From contig NZ_QZWD01000001.1 in NCBI RefSeq assembly GCF_003602005.1, positions 208,641-272,640 of the forward strand: a stretch of DNA of 64,000 bases. Direction: 5' to 3'. Positions 39,621 to 48,728 of this stretch are shown here, in pieces. Under the pieces are notes generated by a model. The model ran no database searches. It had not been told where the DNA came from and was given only the letters and a program-made list of their open reading frames with translations. This DNA is from Salinisphaera sp. Q1T1-3 (lineage in GTDB: Bacteria > Pseudomonadota > Gammaproteobacteria > Nevskiales > Salinisphaeraceae). How positions within the stretch are numbered: the stretch's first letter is position 1; each line of letters starts with the position of its first letter. The translations under genes and the position numbers were made by a program.

Positions 39621-39646
39621 GATGGCGTCCTAGTGGCGCGCGCCGA

Positions 39647-41086
39647 TCAGCGCAGGTTGACCGCGGTCTGCAGAACCTGGTCTTGCGTCTTGATGGTCTG
39701 CGCATTGGCCTGGTAGTTGCGTTGCGAGACGATCATGTCGACGAGCTGTTGCGACAGATCCACGTTCGAGGACTCCAGCGTGCCGCCGCGCAGATCACCG
39801 AACTGGCCGCTGCCGGCCACACCCAGAGCCGGCTGGCCGGATTCGGCGGTTTCGGTCCAGGCGTTGCCGGAAACCGGCTGCAACCCGTTCTCGTTGCGAA
39901 AGCTGGCCAGTGCGACCTGTGCCAGGTTCACGGACTGACCGTTGTCGTAGCTGCCCGTCACCATGCCGTTGTCCTGAACGGTGACACCGGTCAACGCGCC
40001 GGAGGCGTAGCCGTCCTGCGACGGGTTGCCGGCCGAGAACGACTGCGCGGTCTGGGTCGAGCCGGCGAAATCGAAGCTGAAATCGATCGGCGCGGAACCG
40101 TTTCGCGCATTCAGGCTGTAGGCGACCCGCGAATCCGACAGGCCCTCGGCCTTGTTCGGCGTGGTCGCGTTCTGCAGGTTCCCGGCGCTGTCGAAGTTCA
40201 GCGTCGTGACCGGCAGCGACTGTGTGTAGGTCACCGTGCCGCCGGTATAGGGGCCGTTGCCGTTGTTGGTGGCACCGCTGACACGCGCGGTGTAATCCGT
40301 GCCGTCGATGGTCACCGCGTACGTGCCACTGGAGGCGGATTGCAGCTGCGCGACCGTGGCTGCGTCGAGATCACCGGCAGCATCGCCATTGGCCGGCACC
40401 TGGGAGGGTAGCGTGGCATCACTGCCCAGCGGCATCTGGCTGTTGACCTGCCACTGGTTCTCGCCGATCTTCGTGAAATACATGTTCACGCTGTGCGCGT
40501 TGCCCAGCGAGTCGTAGACCGTGTTCGGCGTGGACCAGTCGTAGGTGGTCGCATCCGTGGCATTGAAGTTATCGCCCGACTTGATCTCGGTGCCCGCGTT
40601 CAGCGCAGCCGGCAAGGACGCCAGACTGGTCGCCCGCGCATTCAGGCCCTCGTTGGGCAGCTGAATCACCTGCGGCGTACCGCCGGCATTGACCGTCGCA
40701 GACGCATTCGGGTCGTTGAAATTCGACACGTTGTAGCCCGTCAGCAACGCACCGCTGCTGTTGGCCAGCGTGCCATTGCGGGTCTGCTGGAACTGGCCGT
40801 CACGCGAGTACTGCGTGGTGCCGTTGTTCGACAGCCGGAAGAAACCGCCGCCATCGATCGCCACATCGAGATTCCGATCGGTGGTCGACAACGAGCCGGT
40901 CGCGAAATTCTGTGAAATGCCGGCCACCGAAACGCCGAGACCGGTTCGTGCATTGGCGTAGATATCGGCGAACTGCGTGCTCGACGACTTGTAGCCGGTC
41001 GTCTGCGAGTTGGCGATGTTGTTGCCGATGTTGTCGAGATCGGCCGAAGCAGCCTTCAGGCCGCTGATACCCTGCGTGAATCCCAT
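39647..41086 (-). CDS. flgE: Flagellar hook protein FlgE
   Basis: 479 residues forming the hook. Terminal motifs are MGFTQGISGLKAASADLDNI with NNIANSQTTGYKSSSTQFAD, and SSNVDLSQQLVDMIVSQRNY with NAQTIKTQDQVLQTAVNLR. It is longer than E. coli FlgE (402), with extra sequence in the central surface domains. flgD lies 158 bases upstream, a larger gap than elsewhere in the operon. Confidence 0.96.
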   Translation of the reverse strand: MGFTQGISGLKAASADLDNIGNNIANSQTTGYKSSSTQFADIYANARTGLGVSVAGISQNFATGSLSTTDRNLDVAIDGGGFFRLSNNGTTQYSRDGQFQQTRNGTLANSSGALLTGYNVSNFNDPNASATVNAGGTPQVIQLPNEGLNARATSLASLPAALNAGTEIKSGDNFNATDATTYDWSTPNTVYDSLGNAHSVNMYFTKIGENQWQVNSQMPLGSDATLPSQVPANGDAAGDLDAATVAQLQSASSGTYAVTIDGTDYTARVSGATNNGNGPYTGGTVTYTQSLPVTTLNFDSAGNLQNATTPNKAEGLSDSRVAYSLNARNGSAPIDFSFDFAGSTQTAQSFSAGNPSQDGYASGALTGVTVQDNGMVTGSYDNGQSVNLAQVALASFRNENGLQPVSGNAWTETAESGQPALGVAGSGQFGDLRGGTLESSNVDLSQQLVDMIVSQRNYQANAQTIKTQDQVLQTAVNLR

Positions 41087-41243
41087 GTCCCCACCCTCGT
41101 GTCTGTAGATGCAAAGCGTGCCCAGTATCGGGCGCGTCGCGTGTTTTCAATCATGCGAACAGCGGTTGTTTCGCGCGCTTTTTCGTGCGAAGAACACGCC
41201 GGTTCGTGCCGACGGTCGCCCGCAGTCATTTGAGATGCCCTCG

Positions 41244-41963
41244 TCAGAGGATCTGATACACGTCGTCGAGCGCGATCAGGCCGCTCGGCCCGAGATCGAG
41301 CTGCGGGCCGGACTGTCCGGCGACCACACCATTGACATACCCGGTTTCCAGCGGCCTTGCCTTGATGGCCTCGCCCTGGCTGTCGATAGCTGTGATGTTC
41401 ACCTTGTAGCGGCCCGGATCGACTTTCGCATCGCTCGGGTCCTTGCCGTCCCATGAAAAGGACTGCACCCCGGCCGGCTGGTTGGCGTAATCCGACTTGT
41501 GGACCACGTTGCCGGCATCGTCGGTGATCGTGATCGACATTTCCGCGGCGTTCTTGGGCAGGTCGACGCCGAACGCGGTCGCCGTGCCGTCATCGCCAAC
41601 CTTGACACCCTGACCGGGCACGAGCACCTGGTGGCCGATCAAAGCGCTGGCCTGCAGCTGCTGCGACTTGTCGATCTGCCCGTTGATCTGATTGAGCGTG
41701 TCGTTGAGATCGTTGATACCGGTGACGGTATTGATCTGCGCAATCTGCGACGTGACCTTGGAATTGTCCGTCGGATTCAACGGATCCTGATTCTTCATCT
41801 GGGCGACGAGCAGCGTCAGGAATCGGTTGCTCAGATCCTGGGTGCGCTGTCCGGCCGACGTCGATGTCGAGTCGCTGCGCGTATGGGGTGTCCGTGATGC
41901 GGCATCGGCCGCAGCCTTCGAGCCGGGGCTCGAATACAGAGAGGTCAGGGAATCGGCTGGCAT
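41244..41963 (-). CDS. flgD: Hook-capping protein FlgD
   Basis: 239 residues. The N-terminal part has FLTLLVAQMKNQDPLNPTDN with SKVTSQIAQINTVTGINDLN, the FlgD signature. The C-terminal Ig/FN3-like domain includes VVHKSDYANQPAGVQSFSWD. It caps the growing hook. It follows flgC by 12 bases. Confidence 0.96.
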   Translation of the reverse strand: MPADSLTSLYSSPGSKAAADAASRTPHTRSDSTSTSAGQRTQDLSNRFLTLLVAQMKNQDPLNPTDNSKVTSQIAQINTVTGINDLNDTLNQINGQIDKSQQLQASALIGHQVLVPGQGVKVGDDGTATAFGVDLPKNAAEMSITITDDAGNVVHKSDYANQPAGVQSFSWDGKDPSDAKVDPGRYKVNITAIDSQGEAIKARPLETGYVNGVVAGQSGPQLDLGPSGLIALDDVYQIL

Positions 41964-41975
41964 GGCGATGAGCTC

Positions 41976-42380
41976 CTACTCCCCGAGAGTGAGCGTGCGC
42001 AGCGCCAGATCCTTGGCGGTGCTGAGCACGTTCACGTTAGCTTCGTAGGATCGCGCCGACGAGATCATGTTGACCATCTCGTCGGTGGGATTGACGTTGG
42101 GCATCTGGACGTAGCCCTGCGCGTTGGCCAATGGACTGTCCGGACGGTACTCCTGACGAAACGGCGCCGGATTCTCGCGCACGCCGGCCACGGCAACACC
42201 GCCCACTTGCGAACCCGCGGCCGATGCCACCTGAAACTCGACTTCCTTGCCACGATAAGGCTCGCCGTTCGGGCCGGCGACGCTGTCGGCGTTGGCCATG
42301 TTGCTGGCCGCGACATTCATCCGCTGGGATTGCGCGGTCAGCGCCGAACCGGCGATGCCGAAAATATTGTTGACTGCCAT
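41976..42380 (-). CDS. flgC: Proximal rod protein FlgC
   Basis: 134 residues, standard length. N-terminus [20 protein letters not shown] with [21 protein letters not shown]-terminus [40 protein letters not shown]. Second gene of the flgB-J run. Confidence 0.96.
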   Translation of the reverse strand: MAVNNIFGIAGSALTAQSQRMNVAASNMANADSVAGPNGEPYRGKEVEFQVASAAGSQVGGVAVAGVRENPAPFRQEYRPDSPLANAQGYVQMPNVNPTDEMVNMISSARSYEANVNVLSTAKDLALRTLTLGE

Positions 42381-42407
42381 GAATTCCCCCTTCGATTACG
42401 ATCGCTC

Positions 42408-42848
42408 TCAGCGACTCGGCTCCATCGCGGCCTTGAGACCCTTGATCTGGCTGCCGAGGATCTGCAGATCGGCTCGGTAGTGCACGGCGTTGTCCATGTA
42501 CTGGACACGTTCGGTGTTCATATCGACCGTGTTGCCGTCCAGGCTGGGCTGATCCGGATTGCGGTAGGCGAGATCGACACCGGCCGCACCGGATGTCGAC
42601 GGCGCCTGCCCCGCGATATGGCCGCGCTCGGTAGTGGCCAGCGCCAGTCCGGCGCCGGATCCGACCTGCGAGCCGGTCTGGCTGGCTTCCATGGCCGCAT
42701 CGAGCGACGAGGCGAAGTCGAAGTCCCGCGCCTTGTAGCCGGGGGTATCGCTGTTGGCGATGTTCGAGGCCAGCACTTTCTGACGCTCCGCGCGCAGATT
42801 CAGTGCCTGGCTGTAGAAACCCAGCGATTCAGTGAGACGGTCGATCAT
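42408..42848 (-). CDS. flgB: Proximal rod protein FlgB
   Basis: 146 residues. The N-terminus (IDRLTESLGFYSQALNLRAE, VLASNIANSDTPGYKARDFD) and C-terminus (MDNAVHYRADLQILGSQIKG) match FlgB. It heads the leftward flgBCDEFGHIJ run and diverges from flgA across 130 bases, where class-II promoters are expected; no sigma-54 site was found. Confidence 0.95.
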   Translation of the reverse strand: MIDRLTESLGFYSQALNLRAERQKVLASNIANSDTPGYKARDFDFASSLDAAMEASQTGSQVGSGAGLALATTERGHIAGQAPSTSGAAGVDLAYRNPDQPSLDGNTVDMNTERVQYMDNAVHYRADLQILGSQIKGLKAAMEPSR

Positions 42849-42978
42849 CGTATTCCCTCGTGCCGACGACAGCGCTTACTCTAAGGCGGCGCGTGCCGTG
42901 GTGATCGCGTGATAAGCCTCCCGGTTTGTGCGCTAATCCCGCGATGAGCCATCCCGGATCACGCACTAGACTTGCGCC

Positions 42979-43686
42979 ATGTCGAAGAATCGAAGGACCG
43001 TGCGCGGTGTTGGGCTGGTCGCACTCGCCCTGGGCTCGATGCTGGCCGCACCGTTGGCCGCACAGGCCGGCGACCACGAGGCCCTGTCCAGCCGCATTCA
43101 GGATTTCCTGCACGCCGAAAACGCCGGCGTCGGGGATCATGTGACCGTGGACATCAACACCCCACTGGCCAATCTGAAGGGCTGCCGCGACGCGCAGCCT
43201 TTTCTTCCCGGGCGGGCTAACCGGACCACGGGCCGCATCACCGTGGGCCTGCATTGCAGCGGCGGTGGCGAGGAGACGCGCTATGTCCAGGCCGATGTCC
43301 GCGTTTTCGGCACTTATTATGTCGCCAGCCGTGATATCCAGACGGGGCGTACTCTGGAGGCCGGCGATCTGACCCCCCGGGACGGCGACATCACCCGCAA
43401 TCTGGACCGTCTGCCCGCCAATGAAAAAGCCATCATCGGCCAGCAGGCAAGGCGACGGATCGGGGAATCCCAGGCCATCGTGGCCAACATGCTCACGGCT
43501 CCCGACCTGATCCGACGCGGCGAACGCGTCAAGATCGTGTCTCGCGGGCCGGGGTTTTCGATCACCACGCGCGGACGCGCACTCGACAATGCCGCCGCCG
43601 GCACCAGCCTGCGGGTTCGCACCGACAACGGCACGGTGATTTCCGGCATCCCGCGGAGCGCCGGCGTGGTCGTCATTTCGCCCTGA
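42979..43686 (+). CDS. flgA: P-ring assembly chaperone FlgA
   Basis: 235 residues. A signal peptide is visible (VGLVALALGSMLAAPLAAQA). The C-terminal SAF domain includes RDIQTGRTLEAGDLTPRDGD, IGQQARRRIGESQAIVANML and GEAVKIVSRGPG-like sequence (RGERVKIVSRGPGFSI). It helps FlgI form the P ring in the periplasm. It diverges from flgB and precedes flgMN by about 230 bases. Confidence 0.94.
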   Translation: MSKNRRTVRGVGLVALALGSMLAAPLAAQAGDHEALSSRIQDFLHAENAGVGDHVTVDINTPLANLKGCRDAQPFLPGRANRTTGRITVGLHCSGGGEETRYVQADVRVFGTYYVASRDIQTGRTLEAGDLTPRDGDITRNLDRLPANEKAIIGQQARRRIGESQAIVANMLTAPDLIRRGERVKIVSRGPGFSITTRGRALDNAAAGTSLRVRTDNGTVISGIPRSAGVVVISP

Positions 43687-43832
43687 CTCGCAGTGTCGGG
43701 TGTATCGTCCGAGCTGGCCGCGAGCAGGTGGGCTTCTTCCCGCAGCGGCAGCACGGCCGCCTCACAGGGTCGGCCGCAATGGATCGAGATGGATGATTCC
43801 ACTCCAATCGCGTTGAATTGCGACATCGTGAC

Positions 43833-43859
43833 TTAAGTTTCATCGCGCCCAGCCGTTAT
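43833..43859 (+). promoter_or_regulatory. Sigma-28 promoter of flgMN
   Basis: TTAAGTTT (43833-43840), 11-base spacer, GCCGTTAT (43852-43859), 53 bases before the flgM ATG. It would give the class-III flgM expression known from enterobacteria. Confidence 0.85.
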
Positions 43860-43912
43860 CATCGACAGTCACATGCCGACTGGCCCTTTCGGCCAAGGAA
43901 ACCGACGTTCCC

Positions 43913-44200
43913 ATGGACCCGATCAACAATAACTCCGTCCATCGCATCACCCCCGGCACCGGCCTGGATTCGACGGCCACCACACGGCGCGCGGATTCCG
44001 TGCGATCGGACACGCCGAACCCGAGCAGCGATGCCAGTCATCTGAATCGGCTTTCGACCGGCGATACCAGTCAGGATATCGATACGGCGCGCGTGGCCGA
44101 GATTCGTCAAGGCATCGCCGACGGTACACTGACCTTCGACAGCGGGCGTATTGCCGACGGCCTCATCGCCAGCGCGCGTGAACTGGCCGGCGACGACTGA
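43913..44200 (+). CDS. flgM: Anti-sigma-28 factor FlgM
   Basis: 95 residues. The N-terminal half is disordered in composition (NNNSVHRITPGTGLDSTATT). The C-terminal FliA-binding helices are DIDTARVAEIRQGIADGTLT and SGRIADGLIASARELAGDD. It blocks FliA until secreted through the finished hook. It has its own sigma-28 promoter and is followed by flgN after 6 bases. Confidence 0.93.
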   Translation: MDPINNNSVHRITPGTGLDSTATTRRADSVRSDTPNPSSDASHLNRLSTGDTSQDIDTARVAEIRQGIADGTLTFDSGRIADGLIASARELAGDD

Positions 44201-44206
44201 TCCGCG

Positions 44207-44671
44207 ATGACGCTCGCCGCCGATTACGCCGCGCACCTCACACGCCAGGATATCGCCGTCCAGGCTTTTCTCGACGTGCTCGAGCGCGAGCGGGTCGCAC
44301 TGGCAGCACGGCCCGTGGTCTACGCGGCACTCGCCGAAGCCACCGAGGCCAAGACACAACAGATTGCTGCCCTCGAAACCATGGAACGTGAGCGCGGTCA
44401 TCTGATTGCGGCCGCTCTCAAGGCCGACGAACAGGTCAGTGATGCCGACATGGCAGCGCGGCTGGGGTGCAGCGAACTCTGGGCCGACTTGAGCGAACGC
44501 GTGGCCCGTGCCCGAAACCAGAACGCCATCAATGGCATGGCGATACAGAATCGTCTCGACTACACCGAGACACGTCTTGCCTTCGTTCGCCGCAATGTGT
44601 CCGGCTCACTTTATGCACCGGATGGCCGTCGACAGGCCGGCGGCACCGGGCGCTCGCTAGGCGGCGCGTAA
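44207..44671 (+). CDS. flgN: Export chaperone FlgN for FlgK and FlgL
   Basis: 154 residues, helical. The N-terminal coiled region is FLDVLERERVALAARPVVYA with LAEATEAKTQQIAALETMER. The C-terminal part, LDYTETRLAFVRRNVSGSLY with APDGR, is typical of FlgN (LYAPDG/LYGPDG motif). It is co-transcribed with flgM and converges on flhE. Confidence 0.92.
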   Translation: MTLAADYAAHLTRQDIAVQAFLDVLERERVALAARPVVYAALAEATEAKTQQIAALETMERERGHLIAAALKADEQVSDADMAARLGCSELWADLSERVARARNQNAINGMAIQNRLDYTETRLAFVRRNVSGSLYAPDGRRQAGGTGRSLGGA

Positions 44672-44711
44672 ACAGCGCGTCATGACCCGGCCGACGCAGC
44701 CGGGCAAGCAA

Positions 44712-45128
44712 TTACTGAAAATCAACGACGAGCTGGATATGTCCGGCCCGAAGCACCGGGGATATCGGCCCTGTGCCCGGCGCGGCCAGCACCAGCCGAA
44801 AAGGCGTCGCCACTGCAAGGCCTGCGAACGCCTCCGATGTGCCGCGCGCCTTGCTTGCATCGATACAGCGTCCGGCTGCACACAAGCGCGCCGAGAGTCG
44901 CGGGCCGGGTCGATCGTAGCCATACGTCCAGTGCACCCGGTGTATGCCGTCGCCGGCGATCGGTGTGGTCGGCCTTGGCTTGAGCACCGGCGAGACATAG
45001 CGCTGGCCGTGATACCGCAGCGTCGGCAGTGCCGCTTCGGCAACCCAGCTGCCCGCCGCGGTCGCCGCAACCGGCGCGGCCAGGCCAATCGTGGCTACCG
45101 CCACCTGCCACGCTGCCAACCGGCTCAT
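44712..45128 (-). CDS. flhE: Flagellar protein FlhE
   Basis: 138 residues with a signal peptide (VAVATIGLAAPVAATAAG). The mature part matches enterobacterial FlhE over its characteristic segment: LSARLCAAGRCIDASKARGT with SEAFAGLAVATPFRLVLAAP, ending in GPISPVLRAGHIQLVVDF. The Cys pair of the family is present. FlhE is periplasmic and is reported to regulate proton flow through the export gate. The start overlaps the flhA stop by 4 bases, so gene order is flhB-flhA-flhE as in E. coli and Salmonella. Confidence 0.85.
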   Translation of the reverse strand: MSRLAAWQVAVATIGLAAPVAATAAGSWVAEAALPTLRYHGQRYVSPVLKPRPTTPIAGDGIHRVHWTYGYDRPGPRLSARLCAAGRCIDASKARGTSEAFAGLAVATPFRLVLAAPGTGPISPVLRAGHIQLVVDFQ

Positions 45129-47212
45129 CCGCCCTGGCCGATCAGACGCGCCACCCGCAAGCGCCGGTCATCGGGAATTTCCGCCTGCGAGAGCACCACC
45201 AGCGAATCGATGCTGCGACGCAGGAACCGCGCCAGCAGCGGCCGGAGGTCGTGCTTGACCACGAGCACGGGTGATACACCGCTGTCGGCCTGCGCACGTG
45301 CGGCCTGCTCGGTCTGATCGATCAGCGTCTGAGCCAGACCCGGCTCGATGCCGCCCCCGTTGCTGAGTGCCTGTGAGAGCATCTGCTCCAGTCGGGCGTC
45401 GAGACCGATGACATCGATCTGCTTGTCCGCGCCGAACCACGATTCGACGATCGCCGCGCCGAGTGCCACACGCACGGCCGCGGTCAGCGCATCGCTGTCG
45501 GTGGTGTGGGCGCCGTGCACGGCCAGCGTGTCCAGAATCCGTCGCATGTCGCGGATCGAGACCTGCTCCGCGAGCAGATTTTCGAGAATCACGGTCAGGG
45601 TCGCCAACGGAATCGGTTTCGGAACGACCTCGTCGACCAGATCGGGATAATCCTTCTTCACGCGTTCGAGCAGCTGACTGACCTCGGTCCGGCCGAGCAT
45701 CGCGGCCGCGTTCGTCGACAACAGATGATTGATATGCGTGGTCACCACTGTCGCGGCGTCGACGACCGTGAAACCGCGAGCCTCGGCGCTGTCGCGCTTG
45801 TCCGGCTCGATCCAGGTTGCCGGCAGGCCGAAGGCCGGATCCTGGCCGGCTCGGCCTTCCAGTTCACCAACGGCTCCGCCCGGATCGATCGCCAGGAACT
45901 GACCGACATAGGCTTCTCCCCGACCGATCTCGACACCGTTGAGCGTGACCCGATAATCATGGGGCGCAAAATCCAGATTGTCGCGAATATGCACGACAGG
46001 CGGCAGGAATCCGACCTCGGCCGCGAATTTCTTGCGAATGCCACGAATCCGTCGCAACAGCTCGCCATCCTGCGCCGCGTCGACCAGGCCGATCAGGCGG
46101 TAGCCGACCTCGAGGCCGAGCGGGTCCACGAGCTGCACATCATCCCAGCTCGCCTCCTCGGCCGCGGCACTGGCTGAAGCGGCTGGAACAGCTTCGCTGG
46201 TCTGTGACTCACGGGCCCGTGCTTCGCGGTGCAGCCACCAGCCAATGCCGGCCAGCGCGGCCGTGAACAGGAGAAACATCATGTTCGGCATGCCGGGCAC
46301 CAGGCCCAGCAGCCCCAGTACGCCGGCCGCCAGAAACATGACTTTCGGGTTGTTGAACAGCTGTCCGATGAGCTGCTGGCCGACATCCTGCTCGCTGGCC
46401 ACTCGTGAGACCGTCACGCCGGCGGCGGTGGAAATCACCAGGGCCGGGACCTGGGCGACGAGACCGTCGCCGATGGTCAGAATCGTATAGGTCTTGGCCG
46501 CACCGGACATGCTCATGCCGTGCTGGGCGATGCCGACGATCAGCCCACCGATGAGGTTGATCCCCATGATCAGAATGCCGGCGATGGCATCGCCACGCAC
46601 GAATTTACTGGCCCCGTCCATTGAGCCATAGAAATCGGCCTCCATGGCCGTTTCCTCGCGTCGCGACTTCGCGGTCTTTTCGTCGATCAGACCGGCATTG
46701 AGATCGGCATCGATAGCCATCTGCTTGCCGGGCAATGCGTCGAGCGTGAAGCGTGCGCCCACCTCCGCGATACGCCCGGCCCCCTTGGTGATCACCATGA
46801 AATTGATCACGATCAGGATCAGAAACACGATCAGGCCGACCGCGAGATTGCCGCCGACCAGGAACTCGCCGAACGATTCAATCACCTGTCCGGCGGCCCC
46901 GGCGCCCTCGTGGCCGTTCATCAGCACCACACGGGTCGAAGCCACGTTGAGCGACAGCCGCAGCAGCGTGGCGAACAACAAAACCGCCGGAAACGCCAGG
47001 AAATCCAGCGGTTTCGTGGTGAACATCGATACCAGCAACACCATCACCGACAGTGCGATGTTGAAAGTGAACAGCACGTCGAGGACGAACGGCGGCAGCG
47101 GCAGGATCATCATCGCCATGATCATGATGATCAGCAGCGGCCCGGCGAGCATCTTGTAGGGGCCGGGCTGGTCCAGGCCGCTGCGGCCGAGCCAGGCAGT
47201 CAAGGTATTCAT
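45125..47212 (-). CDS. flhA: Flagellar export gate protein FlhA
   Basis: 695 residues. Eight TM helices fill the N-terminal half, with the FHIPEP-type signature region (SLNVASTRVVLMNGHEGAGA, KGAGRIAEVGARFTLDALPG, KQMAIDADLNAGLIDEKTAK). The large cytoplasmic C-terminal domain, the docking platform for chaperones, includes RDMRRILDTLAVHGAHTTDS. It carries the proton-driven export step. 4-base overlaps join it to flhB and flhE. Confidence 0.97.
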   Translation of the reverse strand: MNTLTAWLGRSGLDQPGPYKMLAGPLLIIMIMAMMILPLPPFVLDVLFTFNIALSVMVLLVSMFTTKPLDFLAFPAVLLFATLLRLSLNVASTRVVLMNGHEGAGAAGQVIESFGEFLVGGNLAVGLIVFLILIVINFMVITKGAGRIAEVGARFTLDALPGKQMAIDADLNAGLIDEKTAKSRREETAMEADFYGSMDGASKFVRGDAIAGILIMGINLIGGLIVGIAQHGMSMSGAAKTYTILTIGDGLVAQVPALVISTAAGVTVSRVASEQDVGQQLIGQLFNNPKVMFLAAGVLGLLGLVPGMPNMMFLLFTAALAGIGWWLHREARARESQTSEAVPAASASAAAEEASWDDVQLVDPLGLEVGYRLIGLVDAAQDGELLRRIRGIRKKFAAEVGFLPPVVHIRDNLDFAPHDYRVTLNGVEIGRGEAYVGQFLAIDPGGAVGELEGRAGQDPAFGLPATWIEPDKRDSAEARGFTVVDAATVVTTHINHLLSTNAAAMLGRTEVSQLLERVKKDYPDLVDEVVPKPIPLATLTVILENLLAEQVSIRDMRRILDTLAVHGAHTTDSDALTAAVRVALGAAIVESWFGADKQIDVIGLDARLEQMLSQALSNGGGIEPGLAQTLIDQTEQAARAQADSGVSPVLVVKHDLRPLLARFLRRSIDSLVVLSQAEIPDDRRLRVARLIGQGG

Positions 47213-48360
47213 GAGGAGCTGTCGTCTCCGGCAGGCACCGCCAGTTCGGGCGGCACATCGATATGGTCGGGAACGGCCGGCGCGGCGTCGCCTTCGCGGC
47301 TGGCCCGATCAAGCTGATACACCCAGGCCAGGACTTCGGCCACCGCGCCGTAGAGTGCCGCCGGGATCTCGGCGTCGAGATCGGCGTGCCGATACAACGC
47401 GCGCGCCAGTGGCGGTGCCGCCAGGCGAGGAATGTGATGTTCAGCCGCCCTTTCGCGAATACGCGTGGCGACCTCATCCGCGCCCTTGGCCACGACGCGC
47501 GGGGCGCCCATTCGATCCCCGTCGTAGGCCAGTGCCACCGCGTAGGTACTCGGGTTGGTGACGACCACATCGGCCTCCGGCACCGCCGCCATCATGCGCT
47601 GTCGTGCCATGCGCTGCTGCTGCTCGCGAACACGTGCCTTGATCTGCGGGTCGCCCTCGTTCTCTTTGTTCTCGTCCTTGATCTCCTTGAGGCTCATGCG
47701 CAGCTTTTTCTGGTGGTTCCAGAGTTGGAACGGCACGTCGATGCCCACCACCACCACAAATACCAGCACCATCAGCGCACAGCAGAAGATGACCAGGCGC
47801 AGGGCATGCACGATCGCAGTCGCCGGATCCGCACCGGCCAGATCCAGCAGTTCACCGATATGAACGTAGACGAACCCGGCAGCCACGGAGCCGATCAACA
47901 CCGACTTGGCTACGGCCTTGGCCAGTTCCGCAACGGCATTGGCCGAAAAGACGCGCCCCAGCCCCTTGATCGCATTGAGCCGGTTGACGTCGAACTTCAG
48001 CGACTTGGCCGAGATCAGCCACCCACCGAGCAGATTAGGCGCAACGATTGCGACGACCACCAGCACGACGAATAACGGCGCGATCCCACGGGCGACCGCA
48101 AAGAACTGTGCCACCACATGCGACATCATGCGCGCCGGGTCATGTGCAATGGCTGGACTGAAGCCGAGCCCGGAGCGCCCGACGGTCATCACCGAGTCGA
48201 TCAGCCAGCCGGAGGTCAACCAGAGTCCGGCGAGACCGGTGGCCAGCAGCAAAAACGTGGTCAGCTCGCGCGAACGGGCGACCTGCCCTTCCTCACGCGC
48301 CTTTTCCAGGCGCTGCGGTGTCGGGTCTTCTGTCTTTTCCTCGTCGCTGCCCTCGGCCAT
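47209..48360 (-). CDS. flhB: Flagellar export switch protein FlhB, unusual cleavage motif
   Basis: 383 residues. Charged N-terminus (EEKTEDPTPQRLEKAREEGQ), four TM helices, and a cytoplasmic domain with MSLKEIKDENKENEGDPQIK leading to VVVTNPSTYAVALAYDGDRM. FlhB cleaves itself between Asn and Pro of a nearly invariant NPTH; here the motif is NPST. Asn-Pro is kept, but Thr becomes Ser and His becomes Thr. The family APRVVAKG motif follows. It switches export from hook to filament proteins with FliK. A separate FlhB C-terminal homologue is at 58978-59286. Confidence 0.96.
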   Translation of the reverse strand: MAEGSDEEKTEDPTPQRLEKAREEGQVARSRELTTFLLLATGLAGLWLTSGWLIDSVMTVGRSGLGFSPAIAHDPARMMSHVVAQFFAVARGIAPLFVVLVVVAIVAPNLLGGWLISAKSLKFDVNRLNAIKGLGRVFSANAVAELAKAVAKSVLIGSVAAGFVYVHIGELLDLAGADPATAIVHALRLVIFCCALMVLVFVVVVGIDVPFQLWNHQKKLRMSLKEIKDENKENEGDPQIKARVREQQQRMARQRMMAAVPEADVVVTNPSTYAVALAYDGDRMGAPRVVAKGADEVATRIRERAAEHHIPRLAAPPLARALYRHADLDAEIPAALYGAVAEVLAWVYQLDRASREGDAAPAVPDHIDVPPELAVPAGDDSSS

Positions 48361-48728
48361 CTCGAACGCCCCCTCAACCCGGCGCGATTATGCCGAGACA
48401 CAGGGATGCGACGAACCGCGAACTGCGTTCGCTAATGCGCGCTTATCGACCGATGTCGTACCACGCGACCGCCGTGGCAGGCCCGAGACGGCCGAATCCG
48501 GCTCGGGCGTGTCGTCCGAAGATCGACAGCCCGCCCCAGCGGCACACCGATCGCCGCGAGCACGACGTGGTATGCGCCACGTGAAAGAACAATCACGCCG
48601 GATTGCCGCCGCCTGGCTGTAGGCCCCTCATAGTGGCGCCCGGCCGCGACACCATGGCGCGTTGCAGGTCTTGCCTGAAGCTGCCGGCCGGGCAATGCGG
48701 CTATCCATCTATCTCCTGACGACGGGCT
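48361..48728 (-). other. Intergenic region upstream of flhB
   Basis: 368 bp between the flhB start and the cheZ stop. It should hold the flhBAE promoter (class II, FlhDC type in relatives) and the end of the che operon. No sigma-28 match, terminator with T-tract or convincing gene is visible. Confidence 0.5.

Noticed and set aside
42849-42978. Possible sigma-54 promoter before flgB (GGCACGCG...)
   Set aside because: The GG and GC elements are not 10 bases apart, and the locus uses FlhDC/FliA control.
48432-48695. 87-residue leftward frame upstream of flhB
   Set aside because: No homology pattern and no ribosome-binding site; probably non-coding promoter DNA.
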